Origin: Sulfolobus sp. A20
Lineage (GTDB): Archaea > Thermoproteota > Thermoprotei_A > Sulfolobales > Sulfolobaceae
Length of the DNA stretch: 64,000 bases
Direction of reading: 5' to 3'
NCBI RefSeq assembly: GCF_001719125.1
Contig: NZ_CP017006.1
Location: 496,001-560,000 of the forward strand
This document shows positions 63,193-64,000 of this stretch, in pieces (position 1 is the first letter of the stretch; each line of letters begins with the position of its first letter). The notes under the pieces were generated by a model. It was not told the origin of the DNA and ran no database searches. It saw nothing but the letters and a program-made list of their open reading frames with translations. Made by a program: the position numbers and the translations under genes.

Positions 63193-63883
63193 GTCTACCT
63201 TCCCTCAATTTATTTAGATAGAAAGCCATGCCAACTATCACATAATTAAAACCAATGCTTCCTAAAAACTGTATATCAGAAAGTGAGGAGACTCCTCCTG
63301 CGTATTCTCTTATTCCCTTTATTTTATCAACTAAAGTTTTAACTTTATGATCAACACCTTTAGCCGTTCCCTCATTGGTTATATATGTTAGTATTATTCC
63401 TAATACATTAAGACTATTTATAGTTTCTATAGCTTGTTCGGCATTAATACTCCTCTCCTTCCAACCTTTAATCAAAATTTTCCTATCGTTATCATAATCT
63501 ATAGATACTAGAACTTTATTCTCACCAATCTCATCGAGTATGTGTTTAAATTCCTTAAAATTTATAAATGGTAATGTGGAAAGTATTATTGCGGAAACTC
63601 CTAATGAAATTAGCTTTTTCGCTCTATCGAGGCTTCTGATGCCACCACCTACCTGAATCCACTTAAAACCTATTTTGCAAATATCCTTAATATATTCCTC
63701 ATTACTTCCAACACCTTCTGCCGAGTCCAAATCAATTACATGTATAGAGTCATATCCTTCTTCATATATGTTATATGCTATTTTTACCGGATCGCCTAGA
63801 ATCAGACCAGTACCTTTTACGCCCCTGATTCTTTTCACTGCTTTTCCTTCACTTATATCAATGCTTGGTAATACCTTAATCAT
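63176..63883 (-). CDS. hisA: Phosphoribosyl-formimino AICAR-phosphate isomerase HisA
   Basis: This 235-residue TIM barrel has VLPSIDISEGKAVKRIRGVKGTG (4-26), IHVIDLDSAEG, WIQVGGGIRSLDRAKKLISLGVSAIILST (about 75-103) and YAGGVSSLSDIQFLGSIG (about 194). The first catalytic Asp is in PSIDIS. Its ATG is the base after the hisG stop codon. Confidence 0.94.
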   Translation of the reverse strand: MIKVLPSIDISEGKAVKRIRGVKGTGLILGDPVKIAYNIYEEGYDSIHVIDLDSAEGVGSNEEYIKDICKIGFKWIQVGGGIRSLDRAKKLISLGVSAIILSTLPFINFKEFKHILDEIGENKVLVSIDYDNDRKILIKGWKERSINAEQAIETINSLNVLGIILTYITNEGTAKGVDHKVKTLVDKIKGIREYAGGVSSLSDIQFLGSIGFNYVIVGMAFYLNKLREGRLGEDI

Positions 63884-64000
63884 TTACTTTATCACCTTCT
63901 CTATATCTATTACGACAATATCTCTTGCTCCAGCAACTTTTACCTTAGCGATTAATTCTGGTAACTCGTTTTCATCGGCTACTGTAATCACTTCCCACAT
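63884..64000 (-). CDS. hisG: C-terminal end of ATP phosphoribosyltransferase HisG (5' end outside window)
   Basis: The minus-strand frame from the window edge encodes 38 residues (VITVADENELPELIAKVK ... GARDIVVIDIEKVIK) and a stop at 63884-63886. This is the ACT-like regulatory C-terminus of long-form HisG, and the hisG-hisA order fits the Sulfolobus his operon. The ATG at the edge is internal, so the gene continues to the right of the window. Confidence 0.8.
   Translation of the reverse strand: MWEVITVADENELPELIAKVKVAGARDIVVIDIEKVIK

Overview
The window reads as a chromosomal segment of a thermoacidophilic crenarchaeon of the order Sulfolobales, most likely Saccharolobus/Sulfolobus close to S. 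solfataricus or S. islandicus. The evidence is the low-GC, AT-ending codon use, the TATA boxes that often sit about 26 bp before a start codon (leaderless mRNAs), GTG starts, and lineage-typical content: an ESCRT-III/CdvB cell-division paralog, a LysW-dependent ArgX beside argG-argH-carA-carB, a gapless hisGABFDEHI cluster, split pyrB/pyrI, a MetG C-terminal-domain-like tRNA-binding protein, Taw3 and translin. I see no insertion sequence, tRNA, rRNA or CRISPR array, so this is conserved core genome.

Layout. 1-5.5 kb: end of a GltB-like amidotransferase, two divergent glycosyltransferases, an amidohydrolase and Dph6. 5.5-5.9 kb: a non-coding stretch with a possible 22-residue microgene and two palindromes. 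5.9-9.6 kb: molybdenum cofactor genes mobA-moeA and mobB, a CBS protein and a methyltransferase. 9.6-25 kb: mixed functions (metal regulators of the DtxR and NikR types, glycerate kinase, NuoB, Sua5, BirA, homoserine dehydrogenase, heme o synthase, enoyl-CoA hydratase, AmrS-type radical SAM, adenosine-specific kinase, cupin, hydroxyacyl-CoA dehydrogenase, translin). 25.1-32.8 kb (minus): argG-argH-carA-carB-argX, preceded by an RHH regulator gene of only 49 codons. 33.1-42.3 kb (minus): purC-S-Q-L-F-F'-D-M followed by an HTH/zinc-finger gene. 42.4-47.7 kb: tRNA-binding protein, Nog1-like GTPase, QueE, Taw3, a 464-bp non-coding stretch, a winged-helix protein, CdvB2 and a PhoU-like regulator. 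47.7-54.9 kb: the divergent pyr locus (pyrE-pyrF leftward; pyrB-I-K-C-D rightward) with two unknown genes and marC. 54.9-59.4 kb: Lrp regulator, zinc-ribbon protein, radical SAM enzyme, SerS, DUF59 protein. 59.4-64 kb (minus): hisI-H-E-D-F-B-A and the end of hisG.

How it works together. The central part supplies carbamoyl phosphate (carAB) to both arginine and pyrimidine synthesis, and the PRPP-consuming pathways (purine, pyrimidine, histidine) lie within 30 kb of each other. Genes inside the operons overlap or touch. Ten of twelve convergent gene pairs overlap at their 3' ends.

Most interesting points: (1) the second PurF-like protein has lost its nucleophilic cysteine and other glutaminase residues but keeps the PRPP loop and all four Fe-S cysteines; (2) a JAMM-like reading frame stays open for 78 codons upstream of its first ATG, starts within a few bases of the pyrF stop and contains no usual start codon; (3) an exact 19-nt repeat holding the palindrome TAAAGG-N3-CCTTTA occurs on both sides of the argG promoter, next to the RHH gene; (4) the HTH/zinc-finger gene has a 9-bp inverted repeat at its start; (5) a repeat-rich, possibly structured intergenic region lies at 45.4-45.6 kb. 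All identifications come from reading motifs; no database search was possible.
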